DNA from: Lachnospiraceae bacterium
Lineage (GTDB): Bacteria > Bacillota > Clostridia > Lachnospirales > Lachnospiraceae
Assembly (NCBI GenBank): GCA_024405115.1
Contig: JAKSPD010000005.1
Location: forward strand, 1-64,000
Direction: 5' to 3'
Length of the DNA: 64,000 nt
Below the pieces are notes generated by a model. It saw nothing but the letters and a program-made list of their open reading frames with translations. It was not told the DNA's origin and did not search any database. The translations under genes were made by a program, and so were the position numbers. This document shows, one piece after another, positions 7,721 to 17,185 of this stretch (positions are counted from its first letter, which is position 1; each line of letters starts with the position of its first letter).

Positions 7721-7754
7721 ACGGGACGGAATATGTCCATTCCGTCCCGTTTTC
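7721..7754 (+). terminator. Intrinsic terminator, expression platform of riboswitch 2
   Basis: Perfect 12-base arms ACGGGACGGAAT (7721-7732) and ATTCCGTCCCGT (7739-7750), then TTTC. It lies 20 bases before the TadE-like gene. A smaller hairpin, CTGCCT (7695-7700) with AGGCAG (7712-7717), comes directly before it. The antiterminator is less obvious than in riboswitch 1: CGGAAT at 7670-7675 could compete for the right arm. Confidence 0.86.
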
Positions 7755-7770
7755 AAATTTAAGGGAAATC

Positions 7771-8181
7771 ATGAAAAGGAAAAAAAGGATATTCAGTCAT
7801 ATGATCAAAAGCGAAAAAGGTCAGGCAATCGTTGAAACGGCACTGGTCTTACCTATCCTCCTGCTTTTATTGGGGGCAATACTTGACTTTGGCTGGATAT
7901 TTGCAAATACATACAGGGCTGAACATGCGGCAGGTGTGGGTGCAAGATATGCTGCCATTTATGCGGCAGACATGAGCGGCCAGGAGCTTAAGGACGCGGT
8001 CAGGGAAAAGGTTCTTGAGAACGTCTGGACGGATGAGGAAAATACGACTACGAATGTGTGGCTGATTTATGATTCAGTCACCGTAAGGGTGGAGAGCAGA
8101 ATAAAGACCCTGACGTTCGTCGCCAATACGATTTTTGGTGACTATTATACGGCAAAATGTTCAGTCACGGCATCATTTTAA
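7771..8181 (+). CDS. tadE: TadE-like pseudopilin, locus 1
   Basis: 136 residues. A basic leader ends in SEKGQAIVETALVLPILLLLLGAILDFGW, the TadE signature in which prepilin peptidase cuts after Gly and Glu is at position 5 or so of the mature chain. The remaining 90 residues are outside the membrane. TadE and TadF/TadG minor pilins are needed for Flp fibre assembly. It is the first gene after riboswitch 2. The start has only AAGGG as ribosome binding site. Confidence 0.85.
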   Translation: MKRKKRIFSHMIKSEKGQAIVETALVLPILLLLLGAILDFGWIFANTYRAEHAAGVGARYAAIYAADMSGQELKDAVREKVLENVWTDEENTTTNVWLIYDSVTVRVESRIKTLTFVANTIFGDYYTAKCSVTASF

Positions 8182-8187
8182 ACTGAT

Positions 8188-8925
8188 ATGAAGAAGATAT
8201 ACATAATAGCTGCAGTAGCGGCAATAATAAGCGGTGCACTTTTATACTTTTATCTGAATAAAAAGGAGGAAGCTTCAATTCCGGAGGGTCCTTCAATTGT
8301 AAAGGTCCTGACGGTATCTGAAGAAGTGCCTGCCTTTACGGAGCTTACACAGGATAACCTTATGTACGTTGAATTTCCGGAGGATTATGTTCCGAAAGAT
8401 GCGGTATTAAAGGCTTCCGATGCAGTGGGGTCAGTTTCTGACGGTACACTTTATCCCGGGGAGATAATCCTTTCTTCCATGATAGGCACGGAAAAGGAAA
8501 AGGCACGAAGCATGTCATATGCAATTCCGGAAGGTATGCGCGCCATGACCGTTGAGGTAGACAATGTGGGCGGTGTCGCGGGATATATCGCAGCCGGTGA
8601 TTTCATAGATCTGCTGCTTTACGTGAGTCCGCAGCCTGCTGAAGAAGAGGGCAAAGAGGACATACCGGCATATACATATATATGTGGTGACAACATTGAG
8701 GTCCTTGCCGTGGGTGATGTCACGTTTGAAGGTGGTGCGGTTTATACGTCACTTACGCTTTCACTTACACCTGAACAGTGTCGTGAGGTATACGCTGCCC
8801 AGTCAATGTGTAACTATGACGGAAGCGGAAGCGGATTAAACGCCCTTCTGCGCCGCCATGGGGATGAAGAGGGGCTGGAGCACACCACGGTAAAGACAGC
8901 CATTGAATACAAAGGGGGAAAATGA
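8188..8925 (+). CDS. cpaB: CpaB/RcpC-like Tad pilus assembly protein with SAF domain, locus 1
   Basis: 245 residues: one N-terminal membrane anchor (residues 3-22), then a SAF-type beta-clip region (VPAFTELTQDNLMYVEFPED, DAVGSVSDGTLYPGEIIL) and an RcpC/CpaB C-terminal domain (GMRAMTVEVDNVGGVAGYI). In Gram-negatives CpaB is linked to the secretin; here no secretin exists, so it probably works at the wall or membrane. It starts six bases after tadE with no good ribosome binding site, suggesting translational coupling. Its stop overlaps the next start (ATGA). Confidence 0.85.
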   Translation: MKKIYIIAAVAAIISGALLYFYLNKKEEASIPEGPSIVKVLTVSEEVPAFTELTQDNLMYVEFPEDYVPKDAVLKASDAVGSVSDGTLYPGEIILSSMIGTEKEKARSMSYAIPEGMRAMTVEVDNVGGVAGYIAAGDFIDLLLYVSPQPAEEEGKEDIPAYTYICGDNIEVLAVGDVTFEGGAVYTSLTLSLTPEQCREVYAAQSMCNYDGSGSGLNALLRRHGDEEGLEHTTVKTAIEYKGGK

Positions 8926-10040
8926 TGAGGCAGATTCGTATTCTGGCCATAGCTGACATGGATAATGCGGCACGCCTTGAAACTATCCTGGACCATGAAA
9001 ATGTAAACAGGATGGCCCTTTTAGCTCCTGAAAAAATGAACCTTGAAAGAGCTGCCTCGCTTCCCGTTGACGCGGCGGTCCTTTGTACCACAACACTTAA
9101 TGAACAGGAATGCCAGTTTCTGGAGCAGCTGTTTCTAATAAGGGCTGATCTTGCAATGATAGTCCTCTGTCCTACACTTGATACCCGTATCATGGAACGG
9201 GCCATGAAGTGCGGTGTCGTAAGGGTCATTAATTATAATACTAAGCCTGAAGACATATGCGCGCTTATGGAACAGGAGATAAACCGGTTAAGAAACAGGC
9301 AGAGCAATGTCCGTGTCAAAGATTATGATTCCAGGGTCGTTGCGGTAATGAGTGCCAAGGGCGGTACGGGAAAAACCACAATAGCCGTAAACCTGGCAAT
9401 AGCTTTACAGAAGGCGGGGAAAAAGGTTGCCCTGCTTGATTTAAGCCTGGAGTTTGGTGATGTGGGTATATTCCTTAATCTTCCAAAGTGTGAGGGAATT
9501 TCAGACCTGGCCGGAGAGGATAAGATAAAGGCTTCCACAGCCTCTAACTATCTTTTCAGACATGCAAGCGGTGTAATGGTATTATGCGCGCCGGCATCTC
9601 CTGAGTATGCGGAACTTGTACATCCTGAACAGATTGAAAGGATCGTGACGGTACTCCGCGCGGAATACGACTACCTTATTTTTGACCTTCCGGCGGCACT
9701 GAATAATGACTGTTCACTGGCTGCGATGGAACAGGCTGATGACATATTTGTAATAACGACACCGGAGATTCCGGCGCTTAAGAATACAAAGATATGTCTT
9801 GAGGTACTTAAGACACTTGACTACAGTCAGAAGGTTAAGCTTATCCTTAACCGTGACGGTGAATCATATATATCTCTTAAGGATGTTGAAAATGCCCTTT
9901 CATTAAAGCCGGTTCTGACTATTCCGAGTGATACAAAATCATGTGTGTCGGCAATCAACCGAGGCATTCCGCTTGTTACGGCCAGTCCTCATTCAAAGGC
10001 AAGCCGCGCAATCATTAATTTTGCAACTAAGGAGATCTGA
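8922..10040 (+). CDS. tadZ: TadZ/CpaE-like ATPase, locus 1
   Basis: 372 residues. The first 125 look like an atypical receiver domain (AALLAPEKM, VRVINYNTKPEDI) and the rest is a MinD/ParA-type ATPase with a deviant Walker A, SAKGGTGKTTIAVNLA, near residues 142-157, and a Walker B at YDYLIFDLPAAL. TadZ proteins place the pilus machine at a cell pole. ATG overlaps the cpaB stop by four bases; an in-frame ATG three bases later is equally possible. The P-loop is intact, unlike that of the homologue in locus 2. Confidence 0.88.
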   Translation: MMRQIRILAIADMDNAARLETILDHENVNRMALLAPEKMNLERAASLPVDAAVLCTTTLNEQECQFLEQLFLIRADLAMIVLCPTLDTRIMERAMKCGVVRVINYNTKPEDICALMEQEINRLRNRQSNVRVKDYDSRVVAVMSAKGGTGKTTIAVNLAIALQKAGKKVALLDLSLEFGDVGIFLNLPKCEGISDLAGEDKIKASTASNYLFRHASGVMVLCAPASPEYAELVHPEQIERIVTVLRAEYDYLIFDLPAALNNDCSLAAMEQADDIFVITTPEIPALKNTKICLEVLKTLDYSQKVKLILNRDGESYISLKDVENALSLKPVLTIPSDTKSCVSAINRGIPLVTASPHSKASRAIINFATKEI

Positions 10041-10061
10041 TAGATTTAAAGAGGCAGTCTC

Positions 10062-11438
10062 ATGGGATTGATGGATAAGATTAACCGAACAGGAAGCCCG
10101 GCACCGTCTGAACCTATAACGGAACATACATTTCATACAGAAAGTGAAGAAGGAATCTCCTTTGACGCTCAGGAGGGGGGACAGGAATCCGGAAGTTCGG
10201 AAGAATTCTCTGAACTTCGTGACAGGGTACATACATATGTGGCCGCACAGCTTGCAAAGCAGGATTCACAGAAATCAGACGAAGAGATAGCTGAACTTAT
10301 CGATGAATCCATTTCGGAACTGGCCGGGGAACTTCCGCGTAAGGACAGGGCAAGGGTTGCGACGGAAATCATGAATGAGATTACCGGATTCGGCCCCCTG
10401 GAAATGCTTTTGAATGACCAGAGCATAAGCGAGATAATGGTCAACGGTCCGAAACAGATATACGTGGAGCGCGCGGGAAAGCTTGAAAAAACCGGAGTGG
10501 TCTTCCAAAACGATGAGCATGTAAGAAGGATAATAGACAGGATAGTCTCCCCGCTTGGAAGACATATAGATGACTCGACTCCCATGGTAGATGCACGTCT
10601 TCCTGACGGGTCACGTGTGAACGCCATAATACCTCCACTTTCACTCTGTGGTCCGTGTATCACAATACGAAAGTTTTCCAGCACTCCTCTTACCATTAAA
10701 AACCTTATCAGTTTTAATTCACTTTCACAGAACATGGCAAGGTTTCTGGAGGCGGCTGTTAAGGGAAAGCTGAACATACTCGTTTCCGGAGGCACCGGAT
10801 CCGGAAAGACAACATTACTTAATGTCCTTTCAGCTTTCATCCCTTCCAATGAAAGAATCGTTACCATCGAGGATGCAGCGGAATTAAAGCTTTTACAGGA
10901 TCATGTCGTATCACTTGAAAGCCGTGCCGCAAACCTCGAGGGAACCGGGATGATCACAATACGTGATCTTGTACGTAATGCCCTCCGAATGCGTCCTGAC
11001 AGAATAATAGTAGGTGAGGTCCGTGGCGGTGAAACGCTTGACATGCTTCAGGCCATGAACACCGGTCATAACGGATCCATTACGACAGCCCATGCAAATA
11101 CCCCCCGTGATGCCCTTCTGAGAATGGAAACAATGGTAATGATGGCAGGAATGGAATTCCCGGTAAGCGCCATAAGGCATCAGGTAGCCGGAGCACTTGA
11201 CCTGATAGTGCAGCAGGCAAGGCTTCGTGACGGTACAAGAAAGATTACGAGCATAAGTGAGATAAGCGGAATGGAAGGAGATGTCATTACTCTCCAGGAA
11301 ATATTCCGTTTCCAGACTGATTATTATAATGAATCCGGAAAAGCGGTGGGGCGTTTCATTTCAACAGGAACGAGACCAAAGTGTGCGGATAAGATGATAG
11401 ATAACGGTATTGCAGTTGACGAAAAGTGGTTCTATTAG
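10062..11438 (+). CDS. tadA: TadA/CpaF secretion ATPase, locus 1
   Basis: 458 residues, a GspE-type hexameric ATPase that powers Flp pilus assembly from the cytoplasm. An acidic, low-complexity N-terminal 60 residues is followed by the CpaF N-domain ([33 protein letters not shown]) and the ATPase core. Walker A is [13 protein letters not shown] near residue 242-253, the Asp box is [10 protein letters not shown], Walker [12 protein letters not shown], and the His box [12 protein letters not shown]. All motifs are complete. GAGG precedes ATG 10062. Confidence 0.95.
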   Translation: MGLMDKINRTGSPAPSEPITEHTFHTESEEGISFDAQEGGQESGSSEEFSELRDRVHTYVAAQLAKQDSQKSDEEIAELIDESISELAGELPRKDRARVATEIMNEITGFGPLEMLLNDQSISEIMVNGPKQIYVERAGKLEKTGVVFQNDEHVRRIIDRIVSPLGRHIDDSTPMVDARLPDGSRVNAIIPPLSLCGPCITIRKFSSTPLTIKNLISFNSLSQNMARFLEAAVKGKLNILVSGGTGSGKTTLLNVLSAFIPSNERIVTIEDAAELKLLQDHVVSLESRAANLEGTGMITIRDLVRNALRMRPDRIIVGEVRGGETLDMLQAMNTGHNGSITTAHANTPRDALLRMETMVMMAGMEFPVSAIRHQVAGALDLIVQQARLRDGTRKITSISEISGMEGDVITLQEIFRFQTDYYNESGKAVGRFISTGTRPKCADKMIDNGIAVDEKWFY

Positions 11439-11449
11439 GAGGCTTGCGG

Positions 11450-12412
11450 GTGCTGGAAATCGGACTAATAATAAGTATATCGCTCTTTGTTTTCAGCTTT
11501 GTGACGCTTTTACTTTATCTGCTTTTCAGGGAAAGGGTAGAGATAAAGGAACAGCTTCATGCCTTAAGCATGATGACAGAGCAGGAACCGGAAAAGAACG
11601 TCAGCCACGACTCAATAAAGCGAAGGGGAAAGAGGGAAAAGAAGACCCGTTCCGCGGCTTTACGAAAGCTCATGATCACGCTTGAAAATGAACTTTATGA
11701 TATTGGAGTCGACATTCAGGTTGAGAATTTTTTGATTATCTGGATCTTTTCAGCAATAATCCTGCCGTTACTGATGCTGTTACTGAACTTTAATTCAATG
11801 ATTGCAATAGGAACGGCCATTGTTATTTCTGTTGCTCCCATCATTTTCATAAGGCTCCGGCGTTCAAAGCGGAGAAAAGAACTAGAGTCCCAGCTTATTG
11901 ATGCAATAACAATCATGTGCAATGCGATGAAGGCGGGACATTCATTTCAGACGGCCATGAACGCAATAGCCACTGAAATGAAGGGACCGATTGCAGATGA
12001 ATTCGGGCGTGTTTTCAGGGAGACCATACACGGAATGTCAATTGAAGAAAGCTTAAAGAGAATGGTTGAACGTGTAGGAAGTCCTGAACTGGAAATGTTA
12101 AGTACAGCAGTGGCCATCCAGAGGGAGACCGGCGGTAACATGAGCGAGATTTTAACTAACATAGCCGGCACCATCCAGAGCCGTGTGATAATGAGAAAAG
12201 AAGTAAAAACCAGAACCTCTTCAGGCCGTGTTTCCGGATATATAGTGGGTTCATTACCGGTTTTTTTGATTATCGTACTTTCTGTAATGAATCCTGATTA
12301 CTGTAAACCACTGTTTAATACCGATACCGGAAGGATGCTGCTTGCAGCAGGTGCCGTAATGGAATTAATCGGCTTTATAGTCATTCAAAAGATAATTACA
12401 GTTAAGTACTGA
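11450..12412 (+). CDS. tadB: TadB inner-membrane platform protein, locus 1
   Basis: 320 residues with a GspF/T2SSF domain and three to four membrane helices. The core AITIMCNAMKAGHSFQTAMN and TAVAIQRETGGNMSEIL is typical. I chose GTG 11450 because AGGAGG ends six bases before it, just after the tadA stop at 11438; an upstream GTG at 11426 lacks a site. TadB and TadC together form the platform on which TadA acts. Confidence 0.88.
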   Translation: MLEIGLIISISLFVFSFVTLLLYLLFRERVEIKEQLHALSMMTEQEPEKNVSHDSIKRRGKREKKTRSAALRKLMITLENELYDIGVDIQVENFLIIWIFSAIILPLLMLLLNFNSMIAIGTAIVISVAPIIFIRLRRSKRRKELESQLIDAITIMCNAMKAGHSFQTAMNAIATEMKGPIADEFGRVFRETIHGMSIEESLKRMVERVGSPELEMLSTAVAIQRETGGNMSEILTNIAGTIQSRVIMRKEVKTRTSSGRVSGYIVGSLPVFLIIVLSVMNPDYCKPLFNTDTGRMLLAAGAVMELIGFIVIQKIITVKY

Positions 12413-12424
12413 TAGGAATTAAGT

Positions 12425-13339
12425 ATGAAGCTTTGTGTGGCAGCGTTTTCGCTGGCGGTTTTCTTACTTATTACCGCGTTATTCTCCCGCCTTGGGGAGG
12501 AAATGGATAATAAGAAAAAGAGACTTGATGACGTAAAAAATGCCATGACGGGTGAGGCTAAGCCGGTACCTCATGTCAGACAGAAAATCAGGAAATTCAA
12601 GTTCTCATTTAAGAATAAAAACCGAATCAAAAAAAACGAAAAAAAGAAAAACGGAAGCAATAAAAACGCCGCGGAGGTTGAAAGGCAGCTTGAGATGGCC
12701 GGGTTCTACATTACAGCTGACCAGTTTTCCGCAGTAAAGCTTATTTTGGCGGCTTTGCTTCTGGCACTTGTTTACTTCATATGTCCAAAGTTTGGTCTTG
12801 ATTCAAACACGATGCTTTTATGCTATGCCGCGGCACCCCTGGCAGGGCTTATACTTCCAAGAAAGATAATTGAATCAAAGATAAACAAAAAGAAAACAGA
12901 ATACTTAAACGAGCTTCCTGATCTGATGGATCTTTTATGTGTAAGTGTTGAGGCCGGGCTTGGATTTGATGCCGCACTTTCAAGATTATATGAAAAGAAT
13001 AAGACTCCGTTAATGGAGGAGTTCATGATGGCGCAACGCGATATCCGCCACGGGATATCGAAAAAAACAGCTTATAACAACCTGGCTGAAAGGTGCGACA
13101 TAAAGGAACTTACGGCGTTTATCAGTGCACTTCTTCAGGCTGAGGAAATGGGTGTTTCAATTAAGACTGTATTAAAGACCCAGGCCGAGCTTTTAAGGGA
13201 TGACAGAAAACAGAAAGCCGAGGAAAAGGCAATGAAGGCGCCTGTAACAATGCTTATGCCCATGGTCATATTTATTTTCCCGGTCATTTTCATCGTGCTT
13301 TTAGGGCCTGCGGCCATGAACCTTATAGATATGTTGTGA
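12425..13339 (+). CDS. tadC: TadC inner-membrane platform protein, locus 1
   Basis: 304 residues, a second GspF/T2SSF-domain protein. A very basic stretch (FKNKNRIKKNEKKKN) precedes helices around 100-150. The domain core is LPDLMDLLCVSVEAGLGFDAAL and ALLQAEEMGVSIKTVLKTQA, with a C-terminal helix. It follows tadB by 12 bases and pairs with it functionally. Confidence 0.88.
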   Translation: MKLCVAAFSLAVFLLITALFSRLGEEMDNKKKRLDDVKNAMTGEAKPVPHVRQKIRKFKFSFKNKNRIKKNEKKKNGSNKNAAEVERQLEMAGFYITADQFSAVKLILAALLLALVYFICPKFGLDSNTMLLCYAAAPLAGLILPRKIIESKINKKKTEYLNELPDLMDLLCVSVEAGLGFDAALSRLYEKNKTPLMEEFMMAQRDIRHGISKKTAYNNLAERCDIKELTAFISALLQAEEMGVSIKTVLKTQAELLRDDRKQKAEEKAMKAPVTMLMPMVIFIFPVIFIVLLGPAAMNLIDML

Positions 13340-13354
13340 TTTTGGAGGATGGTA

Positions 13355-13693
13355 GTGAAAAAAGCGACTTTATATGTGAATGGTATCATGCGTGCCGATG
13401 TATGCGCAGCAGACAGTTTTTTCTTACGTCTCCGCGGGCTTATCGGAAGGGACATAGACAAAACAGTCGGATTACTGCTGCAGCCGTGTGCTGAGATACA
13501 CACGATGTTCATGAGCGCGGCCATTGACGTGATTTATCTGGATAAGGATAACACGGTTCTGCGACTTGATAAGGCTGTTGAGCCGTGGCACTTTTGTAAA
13601 AGGCAGACGAAGGCTTACTCGGTTTTGGAACTTTCAGCAGGCAGGGCTGAAGAGTTTGGAATAGATAAAGGATGCGAATTGTCTTTCAGGTGA
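13355..13693 (+). CDS. DUF192 family protein inside Tad locus 1
   Basis: 112 residues if translation begins at GTG 13355, which lies six bases after GGAGG; the ATG at 13349 directly abuts GGAGG and is less likely. The sequence (FFLRLRGLIGRDI, CAEIHTMFMSAAIDVIYLD, VLELSAGRAEEFGI) matches the DUF192 fold, small beta proteins of unknown biochemical role often found near Tad and secretion genes. It has no signal peptide, so it is predicted cytoplasmic. Its place between tadC and the DivIVA-like gene implies a part in pilus assembly, but this is an inference. Confidence 0.75.
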   Translation: MKKATLYVNGIMRADVCAADSFFLRLRGLIGRDIDKTVGLLLQPCAEIHTMFMSAAIDVIYLDKDNTVLRLDKAVEPWHFCKRQTKAYSVLELSAGRAEEFGIDKGCELSFR

Positions 13694-13713
13694 CACCAAA
13701 AAGGAGGTAACCA

Positions 13714-14376
13714 ATGGAAAAGAAAATGGATTCACTTTCAGGAATAGAACAGCTCCGAAATGACATTGAGGTTGAGCACCGCTTCAAGACTTCCCTTCAG
13801 GGATATGACAAGAGGGAGGTCAATGAGTATTTTGAAAAGCTTCAGAAGTACTTTGTTGAAACACAGGATAACCTCAATAAGGAAATCAGTCAGCTCAAGC
13901 TGGAAAATGGTCTTTTAAACCACAGGATAGGGGAACTTCAGGATGAGCTTAACGTTGCCAGGGAGACAAAGGCGGCAAGGGAAGCCGCTGAGGAGAAGGC
14001 ACTTAAGGTCCAGGAAAAGGCCAAGATAAAACTTGTGGAAACAGGAAATGATGCCGAAAAGAGTGTGCGTGAGTCAATAATTGAAAGCCTCAGGGCGACC
14101 AATGACCGCCTTATGAAGGAAAACCGCTATAAGCAGATGGAAATAACAAACCTTCAGGAACAGTTTAACTCACTTAAAAGCGCACTGGGCAACGGGTCCA
14201 TTGAACTGTTCGCACTTAATGACCGTCTTGGGGAACTGCTTTCCGGCAAGATGAAGGAGTGTATGGACCTGATCGGTGTATGGCAGACTGAGATACATGG
14301 AACGGTTGAGGCAATCTCTGCACACTCCGACAGCGAGGAAGATGATAAGATCCTGTCCATTTCGGGACAGAACTGA
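13714..14376 (+). CDS. DivIVA-domain coiled-coil protein inside Tad locus 1
   Basis: 220 residues with AAGGAGG upstream. Residues 24-50 (FKTSLQGYDKREVNEYFEKL) match the DivIVA N-terminal domain, which binds strongly curved membranes at poles and septa. A long coiled coil spans roughly residues 50-165, and the C-terminal 50 residues are acidic. DivIVA proteins recruit other proteins to cell poles. In this operon the likely role is to anchor or position the Tad machine, together with TadZ. I know of no described function for such a protein in a Tad system. Confidence 0.78.
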   Translation: MEKKMDSLSGIEQLRNDIEVEHRFKTSLQGYDKREVNEYFEKLQKYFVETQDNLNKEISQLKLENGLLNHRIGELQDELNVARETKAAREAAEEKALKVQEKAKIKLVETGNDAEKSVRESIIESLRATNDRLMKENRYKQMEITNLQEQFNSLKSALGNGSIELFALNDRLGELLSGKMKECMDLIGVWQTEIHGTVEAISAHSDSEEDDKILSISGQN

Positions 14377-14404
14377 CCTGCCCTGTCCGTACAGGAGGTG
14401 CCTT

Positions 14405-15307
14405 ATGATACGATTATTAAAAAAGTTTTTTAAAGATGAAAACGGCCAGTCCACCGTCATACTGGCCATAATGCTTGCAGCCATCATGGGCGGGGCAGCG
14501 CTTGCGATAGATATGGGCAATATGTACCTGACGAAAATGGAACTGCAGAATGCGGCAGATAATGCCGCCCTAGCCGGTGCGCTTTCACTCCCCAACACAT
14601 ATGCAGGAACGGCAGATGCTTACAGATATGCTTATTATAACGGTGTTGACCACTGGCATACGGACGTTGAAACTCCTTATGAAGGAGATGACCTGAAGAT
14701 AGAAGTTACCTGCAGAAAAAAAGTCAGCATGGCATTTGCAAAAGTTCTCGGGATAAATGACACCGAAATAAAGGCCTCGTCAGTAGCTATTCAGGAACCT
14801 CCCATATGGTGCGGTGAGGCATATCCGTTTGTGAATCTTGACGATGACTACCTGGTCGATTCCCATATCGTCGTATGGGAAAAAACGGGGAACGGGGATT
14901 TCGAAAGCCTGTGGAAGACGGAATACACAGCCATAAATCTGGGTGCGGGAGATGATCATTCCCAGGGCTATTTTTCGGTTGACTATTCCGACGGACTCAC
15001 CGTAACAAAGGGCGTTGTGGCTACCATAAAGCAGGAGATCGGATATATATACGATCAGCACAGGCCCGGTTATGTTTTCAGCCTGTCGTCCGATGTGATA
15101 AGAAGCGGAAAATACGATGATATTAAGAATAAGGATGTGATCGCCCTGGAGGATCTTGTGCTGCTGCAGGTGACGTTTGACAGATACAACTCGTCCGATA
15201 AGAACCTGTATCTTACGGTTACAGGTGTATATGACTTCAATAACGGCGAGTTTCCCACGGAATACATAAACGATACTTCGACGCTGTCATCCCGCATAGC
15301 CGGGTGA
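14405..15307 (+). CDS. TadG-like pilus assembly protein (Tad-like N-terminal), locus 1
   Basis: 300 residues from ATG 14405, placed by AGGAGG at 14393-14398. The N-terminal [19 protein letters not shown] and [25 protein letters not shown] is the putative Flp pilus-assembly TadE/G-like domain: one membrane helix followed by an extracellular helix rich in Asn/Ala. The C-terminal 220 residues are extracellular and not recognised. It is the last gene of locus 1 and is followed by a strong terminator. Confidence 0.82.
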   Translation: MIRLLKKFFKDENGQSTVILAIMLAAIMGGAALAIDMGNMYLTKMELQNAADNAALAGALSLPNTYAGTADAYRYAYYNGVDHWHTDVETPYEGDDLKIEVTCRKKVSMAFAKVLGINDTEIKASSVAIQEPPIWCGEAYPFVNLDDDYLVDSHIVVWEKTGNGDFESLWKTEYTAINLGAGDDHSQGYFSVDYSDGLTVTKGVVATIKQEIGYIYDQHRPGYVFSLSSDVIRSGKYDDIKNKDVIALEDLVLLQVTFDRYNSSDKNLYLTVTGVYDFNNGEFPTEYINDTSTLSSRIAG

Positions 15308-15328
15308 CACTTTCAGATGTCCTTCCTC

Positions 15329-15372
15329 AAAACCGGTCAGCGGCGCTTTTACAGTCCGTTGGCCGGTTTTTT
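15329..15372 (+). terminator. Terminator of Tad locus 1
   Basis: Arms AAAACCGGTCAGCGG (15329-15343) and CCGTTGGCCGGTTTT (15356-15370) pair along their whole length with G-U wobbles and run into a T tract. It closes the pilus operon. Confidence 0.85.
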
Positions 15373-15464
15373 ATATTCATGCACAGAAAAAACTATCCTT
15401 TTACGGGGAATGTGTGGTAATATATTCAGGATATATATTAAATGATAAGGAGTTGATTACTGTT

Positions 15465-17120
15465 ATGATTACACCGCTTCAGAAGGCAAGATATGAGTAT
15501 GCCCCCAAGCTTCCGGGAATGCTCAGACATGGTATCGCAGACATCTGCGTGGAAGAAGGAGACTATACGGAGAGTGTTGCTGACCAGGAGAAAATCAAGG
15601 CACTCTTCCCGCTTACATATGGAAAAAAGGAAATCACCTTCAAGAAGGGAACAAATACTGCTGATGCAAAGAAGCAGGTAGTTGGAGTCATCCTTTCAGG
15701 CGGACAGGCACCTGGCGGACATAACGTGGTATGTGGCCTTTATGATGCACTTAAGGCTGCCAACGGTGAGAATGTACTTTATGGATTCAAGAACGGCCCG
15801 AGCGGACTTTTAAATGATGATTTCATTGAGTTTGATGACGAGTATATCAATCAGTTCAGAAATACAGGCGGATTTGACATCATCGGTTCAGGACGTACAA
15901 AGCTTGAGACAAAAGAACAGTTTGCGGTAGCGGCAGAGGTTTGTAAGAAACACGGCATCACAGCCATCGTTATCATCGGCGGTGACGACTCAAATACCAA
16001 CGCTGCAGTTCTGGCAGAGTACTTTGCACAGAATAATTCAGGTGTTCAGGTTATCGGATGCCCGAAGACAATCGACGGCGATCTTAAGAATGAGGACATC
16101 GAATGCTCATTCGGATTTGACACGGCCACAAAGACATATTCAGAACTTATCGGAAACATTGAAAGGGATGCCAATTCAGCAAAGAAGTACTGGCACTTCA
16201 TTAAGGTAATGGGACGTTCTGCCTCACACGTGGCACTTGAGTGCGCACTTGAGACACAGCCCAACTACTGCCTCATTTCAGAGGAAGTTGCTGAAAAGAA
16301 GATGAGCTTCTCACAGATTGCGGACTCAATCGCTGATTCTGTTGCAGCACGTGCTGCAAATGGAATGAACTTCGGCGTGGCAATCATTCCCGAGGGCGTT
16401 GTTGAATTCGTTCCCGAGTTTGCAGTCCTGATTCATGAAATCAATGAGCTTCTTGCAGGCACAAAGGCTGAGGCTTTCAACGCACTTCCCACATGGGCTG
16501 AAAAGTATGCTTTCATTGAAAACGGACTTACAAAGGAGTCAATGGAAGTATTTGCAATCCTTCCCCAGAGCATTCAGCAGCAGCTTTTCCTTGAGAGAGA
16601 TCCCCATGGCAACGTACAGGTATCTCTTATTGAATCAGAAAAGCTCTTCTCAGCGATGGTAAAGGACAAGCTTGAAGCAAGAAGAAAAGAAGGAAAGTAT
16701 AACGGAAAGTTCAATGCACTTCATCACTTCCTCGGATATGAGGGAAGATGCGCATTCCCGTCAAACTTCGATGCTGACTACTGCTATTCACTTGGATACA
16801 ATGCATTCATGCTCATCCAGTACGGCTATACAGGATACCTTTCAAAGGTTTCAAATCTTTCAAAGCCCGCAGAGGAGTGGGTGGCAGGCGGAATGCCCAT
16901 CACAAAGATGATGAACATGGAAAGAAGACACGGTGAGGATAAGCCCGTTATAAAGAAGGCCCTTGTTGATCTTAACGGAAAGCCTTTCAGATACTTTGAG
17001 GAAAGAAGGGCACAGTGGGCAGTTGAGACCTGTTATACATATCCCGGTGCCATTCAGTACTATGGCCCCACAGAAGTCTGTGACCTTACAACAAAGACCC
17101 TTAAGCTTGAGAAAGAATAA
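15465..17120 (+). CDS. pfp: Pyrophosphate-dependent 6-phosphofructokinase, long form
   Basis: 551 residues, the length of the long PPi-PFK class (ATP enzymes are about 320). It phosphorylates fructose 6-phosphate with pyrophosphate, reversibly, in glycolysis. GGDDSNTNA near residue 172 carries the Asp that marks PPi use, where ATP enzymes have Gly; PKTIDGDL near 200 holds the catalytic Asp, and MGRSASH and [12 protein letters not shown] are substrate-binding segments. I chose ATG 15465, downstream of AAGGAG (15448-15453). It is a single-gene unit between two terminators. Confidence 0.93.
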   Translation: MITPLQKARYEYAPKLPGMLRHGIADICVEEGDYTESVADQEKIKALFPLTYGKKEITFKKGTNTADAKKQVVGVILSGGQAPGGHNVVCGLYDALKAANGENVLYGFKNGPSGLLNDDFIEFDDEYINQFRNTGGFDIIGSGRTKLETKEQFAVAAEVCKKHGITAIVIIGGDDSNTNAAVLAEYFAQNNSGVQVIGCPKTIDGDLKNEDIECSFGFDTATKTYSELIGNIERDANSAKKYWHFIKVMGRSASHVALECALETQPNYCLISEEVAEKKMSFSQIADSIADSVAARAANGMNFGVAIIPEGVVEFVPEFAVLIHEINELLAGTKAEAFNALPTWAEKYAFIENGLTKESMEVFAILPQSIQQQLFLERDPHGNVQVSLIESEKLFSAMVKDKLEARRKEGKYNGKFNALHHFLGYEGRCAFPSNFDADYCYSLGYNAFMLIQYGYTGYLSKVSNLSKPAEEWVAGGMPITKMMNMERRHGEDKPVIKKALVDLNGKPFRYFEERRAQWAVETCYTYPGAIQYYGPTEVCDLTTKTLKLEKE

Positions 17121-17128
17121 GTTTTCAG

Positions 17129-17156
17129 CAGGTCTGCCATGCGGCAGGCCTGTTTT
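17129..17156 (+). terminator. Terminator after pfp
   Basis: CAGGTCTGCC (17129-17138), loop ATGC, GGCAGGCCTG (17143-17152), then TTTT. The T tract is short, so some readthrough into the next gene is possible. Confidence 0.7.
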
Positions 17157-17185
17157 GACATTTGAGAGAGAAAAGTGGGGGAACT

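Noticed and set aside
14170..14598. A minus-strand frame of 142 codons across the DivIVA-like and TadG-like genes.
   Set aside because: It is a shadow of two well-supported genes, each with a strong ribosome binding site.
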